Positions 61,985 to 64,000 of a stretch of 64,000 bases of DNA are shown here, piece after piece. The notes under the pieces are model-generated. The model was not told where the DNA came from, made no database searches, and worked only from the letters and a program-made list of their open reading frames with translations. The DNA is from Vibrio chagasii. GTDB taxonomy: Bacteria > Pseudomonadota > Gammaproteobacteria > Enterobacterales > Vibrionaceae. How positions within the stretch are numbered: the first letter of the stretch is position 1; each line of letters begins with the position of its first letter. The stretch lies in contig CP090852.1 in NCBI GenBank assembly GCA_041879415.1, forward strand, positions 1,116,001 through 1,180,000. The letters are read 5' to 3'. The position numbers were made by a program, and so were the translations under genes.

Positions 61985-62623
61985 CTATGGCGCTAGGCGA
62001 TCAATGTCCCAGCTGTTGTCTTGACGTGAGAACAAGAAGCGATCATGCAAGCGGTGCTCACCACCTTGCCAAAATTCAATGCTATCGACGCGCACTCGGA
62101 AACCACCCCAGAAAGAAGGAACTGGGATCTCACCTTTCGCAAACTTCTGTTTAAGCTCTAGATACTTGCCTTCTAAGATGCCACGAGCAGAGATACGACT
62201 ACTTTGTTTACTTGCAATAGCTGCCAATTGGCTCTCTTTTGGACGAGACGAGAAGTACTTCATGTTTTCCATCGCCGTCAGCTTTTCAGCCGTGCCCGTA
62301 ATATGAACTTGTCGCTCTAAAGGATGCCAAGGGAAGTGCAAACTGATCTTGCTGTTATGCTCAAGTTGCTGCGCTTTACGGCTACCTAAGTTGGTGTAGA
62401 AAACGAAACCATCTTTATCAACATTCTTTAGCAAAACAATGCGCTGGAATGGTTGTCCATTTTCATCAACCGTCGCCACTGTCATTGCCGTCGGATCCGT
62501 CAACTTAGCTTCAATCGCTTGCTCTAACCAAAGGTTAAACTGGTCAATTGGGTCTGCGGCTAAGTCTTTACGTCTCAATCCACCCTGAGCGTATTCACGA
62601 CGAATGTCTGTCAGTTCCATTTG
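61985..62623 (-). CDS. pdxH: Pyridoxamine 5'-phosphate oxidase PdxH
   Basis: The ATG at 62623 has AAGGAG eight bases upstream and gives 212 residues, the normal length; a longer frame to 62674 is not supported. FMN- and PLP-binding motifs are visible: IVLLKNVDKDGFVFYTNLGSRKAQQLE, FPWHPLERQVHITG, and the C-terminal EFWQGGEHRLHDRFLF. It makes pyridoxal phosphate, which the PLP enzymes in this window need. It is monocistronic. Confidence 0.95.
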   Translation of the reverse strand, partial: QMELTDIRREYAQGGLRRKDLAADPIDQFNLWLEQAIEAKLTDPTAMTVATVDENGQPFQRIVLLKNVDKDGFVFYTNLGSRKAQQLEHNSKISLHFPWHPLERQVHITGTAEKLTAMENMKYFSSRPKESQLAAIASKQSSRISARGILEGKYLELKQKFAKGEIPVPSFWGGFRVRVDSIEFWQGGEHRLHDRFLFSRQDNSWDIDRLAP

Positions 62624-62787
62624 GTTGCTCCTTTTAATTTTTTTGTGATTCTGCGCCGTAATCCTTTGAAACACAAGTCTAAGCCTTGGTTTTGTCTCAT
62701 TGAAGGTGCTCTGTGTTAACGAGATCTCGGTACGCCAACCGTCATATTGATAGTCTATATGTAAACTGATTGTAACTTGAGTTTCTC

Positions 62788-64000
62788 GTGTCTAAAAAAC
62801 TGTCTAACCTGATCACGCCTTTTGTATTTTTCTCATTGATATTGGGAGCGGCAGGACTCACTGCAACTCACTTTTTGGCAGGTCAATACCAAGAGCAAGT
62901 TGTCACACAACAACTCAACGAAGCGGCGAACAAAGCCAACCTGCAGATCGATTCTGAATTAGATAAGTTCAAACAAATTCCCGACCTGCTCAGCCACGAT
63001 CCACGCCTGCTGTCTTACTTTGATAAATCACCAAAGACCGACAAAATCTCCACAGCTGAACTCAACACCTTATTATTCGAATGGTCGGGGCAAAGCCAAG
63101 CCGATACCATCTACATCCACGATCCGAGCGGCACCGTGGTTGCCTCAAGTAACTATCGAAAACCTCGAACTTTCGTTGGCGAAAACTTCGCGTTTCGTCC
63201 CTACTTTGCGTCCGCAATAAAAGGCCATAAAACCCAATATGTCGCACTCGGCGCTCGCTCTGATGTACGAGGCTATTTCTTATCTTCACCACTCTATATC
63301 GACGATAACATCGTAGGCGTCATCACGGTGAAAGTAAGCTTAGAGAACCTAGAAAACATTCTAACTAGCGACGACTTTGAGATTGTGGTGCTTGATTCCA
63401 ACCAAGTGGTGTTTCTCTCTAGTCAGGCACCTTGGCTTTATCACTCATTACTACCATTAACGGATCAACAGCAACAAGATATCGCAGCGCAACGCCAATA
63501 CGGCCAAAACAAAATTTCGATCATTGATGCGTTTAACTCTTCGAGCCAAACAACCGATGCAAGTAAAGCGCTCACTGCGAACCAACTATTTAAACTTGGG
63601 ACTTTTAACCTGTACCCTGCCGCTATCAGTGACAACCAGTACCAAGTTGTTGCTATCAAGGACACAAGATCCGAACTGCTTAAAGTGCTGCAGATCGACG
63701 TTATCTTCATCGTGATTTACAGCTTGGTCATGCTGATTGCTTGGTCGTGGCGCCAAACCTACCTCGCGAAAGTGGCACTGACAGAGCTCAATCAGAACCT
63801 AGAGCAAACCGTAGATAAACGAACTCAATATCTGAAGCAATCCAATCAACAACTTCAACAGACACTCTTTCAATATCAAGAGTCTCAATTGAAGTTAAAA
63901 CAGACAGAGCAAGAACTAACACAAACCGCTAAGTTAGCCGTGCTGGGTGAGCTGTCAGCCAGTATTAACCACGAGATTAATCAACCACTTGCTGCACTTA
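62788..64000 (+). CDS. dctB: DctB-like sensor histidine kinase, 5' part
   Basis: The frame starts at GTG (62788), the only start after an upstream stop (62773), and is open to the window's end (404 codons). It has a membrane helix (about 9-30), a periplasmic double-Cache sensor domain with YIHDPSGTVVASSNYRKPRTFVGENFAFRPYF, a second helix (about 305-325), a coiled coil, and the H-box GELSASINHEINQPLAAL with H395, the phosphorylation site. This H-box is typical of C4-dicarboxylate sensors (DctB), which pair with DctD and sigma-54. The ligand may be succinate or a related acid. The kinase ATP-binding domain lies beyond the window. Confidence 0.85.
   Translation, partial: MSKKLSNLITPFVFFSLILGAAGLTATHFLAGQYQEQVVTQQLNEAANKANLQIDSELDKFKQIPDLLSHDPRLLSYFDKSPKTDKISTAELNTLLFEWSGQSQADTIYIHDPSGTVVASSNYRKPRTFVGENFAFRPYFASAIKGHKTQYVALGARSDVRGYFLSSPLYIDDNIVGVITVKVSLENLENILTSDDFEIVVLDSNQVVFLSSQAPWLYHSLLPLTDQQQQDIAAQRQYGQNKISIIDAFNSSSQTTDASKALTANQLFKLGTFNLYPAAISDNQYQVVAIKDTRSELLKVLQIDVIFIVIYSLVMLIAWSWRQTYLAKVALTELNQNLEQTVDKRTQYLKQSNQQLQQTLFQYQESQLKLKQTEQELTQTAKLAVLGELSASINHEINQPLAAL

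Noticed and set aside
1..64000. Mobile elements, prophage, CRISPR arrays or tRNA genes
   Set aside because: No transposase, integrase, phage structural gene, regularly spaced repeat array or tRNA cloverleaf was found on reading both strands.

Overview
The window reads as a Vibrio chromosome segment, probably from the secondary chromosome. The grounds are the protein content: a complete-looking lateral (swarming-type) flagellar locus with LafA-LafU-like products, a putA/putP proline island, a Vibrio-style pdxH, a DctB-type kinase, and the overall GC and codon style. The species is not determinable by eye; a Splendidus-like Vibrio is a reasonable guess. No rRNA, tRNA, insertion sequence, prophage or CRISPR array was seen.

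Layout. 1-2.5 kb: N-acyl-D-amino-acid catabolism (5' end of a D-aminoacylase, a D-serine/D-threonine-type PLP enzyme, an RpiR regulator) around a palindromic operator candidate. 2.6-6.4 kb: small ATPase, isochorismatase-like hydrolase, outer-membrane barrel, EptA-like phosphoethanolamine transferase. 6.4-37.8 kb: one compact second flagellar system. It has three blocks: lafA-B-C-D-E-F-S-T-U (flagellin, cap, chaperones, hook-length control, FliL, sigma-28, stators) on the minus strand with flhA divergent; a very long minus-strand operon flgBCDEFGHIJKL-motY-fliEFG-X-flgMN-flgA; and fliMNPQR-flhB on the plus strand, divergent from flgB. A lytic transglycosylase and a 96-residue membrane protein follow lafU.

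The flagellar locus is the most unusual part. No FliH, FliI or FliJ (export ATPase complex) and no LafK-type sigma-54 activator is encoded; an unrecognised 335-residue protein (X) occupies the place after fliG. The switch proteins depart from the textbook: FliM lacks the CheY-binding N-terminal peptide and the GGxG motif, FliG has EHIN where EHPQ is expected, and FlhB has NPTR instead of NPTH. The two structural operons start from back-to-back sigma-70-like promoters whose -10 boxes overlap, and sigma-28-like promoters precede lafA and flgM.

37.9-50.5 kb: accessory metabolism and regulators (GNAT, AraC, alpha/beta hydrolase, outer-membrane protein plus DUF1214 protein under a LysR regulator with a triple-repeat operator, a CtlX-like hydrolase with an ARG box, an ABC exporter, DUF445 protein, Lrp, three small ORFs, MerR). 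50.6-57.1 kb: proline utilisation (putP, a detached aldehyde-dehydrogenase-like fragment, putA without its DNA-binding domain, and an AraC regulator) with a repeat operator overlapping the putA -35 box. 57.2 kb: a cluster of ATGATC motifs. 57.6-60.7 kb: two paralogous periplasmic PEGA proteins, one fused to an FGE-sulfatase domain, followed by a candidate structured small RNA. 61-64 kb: a LuxR-type regulator, pdxH and the first part of a DctB-like kinase that runs off the window.
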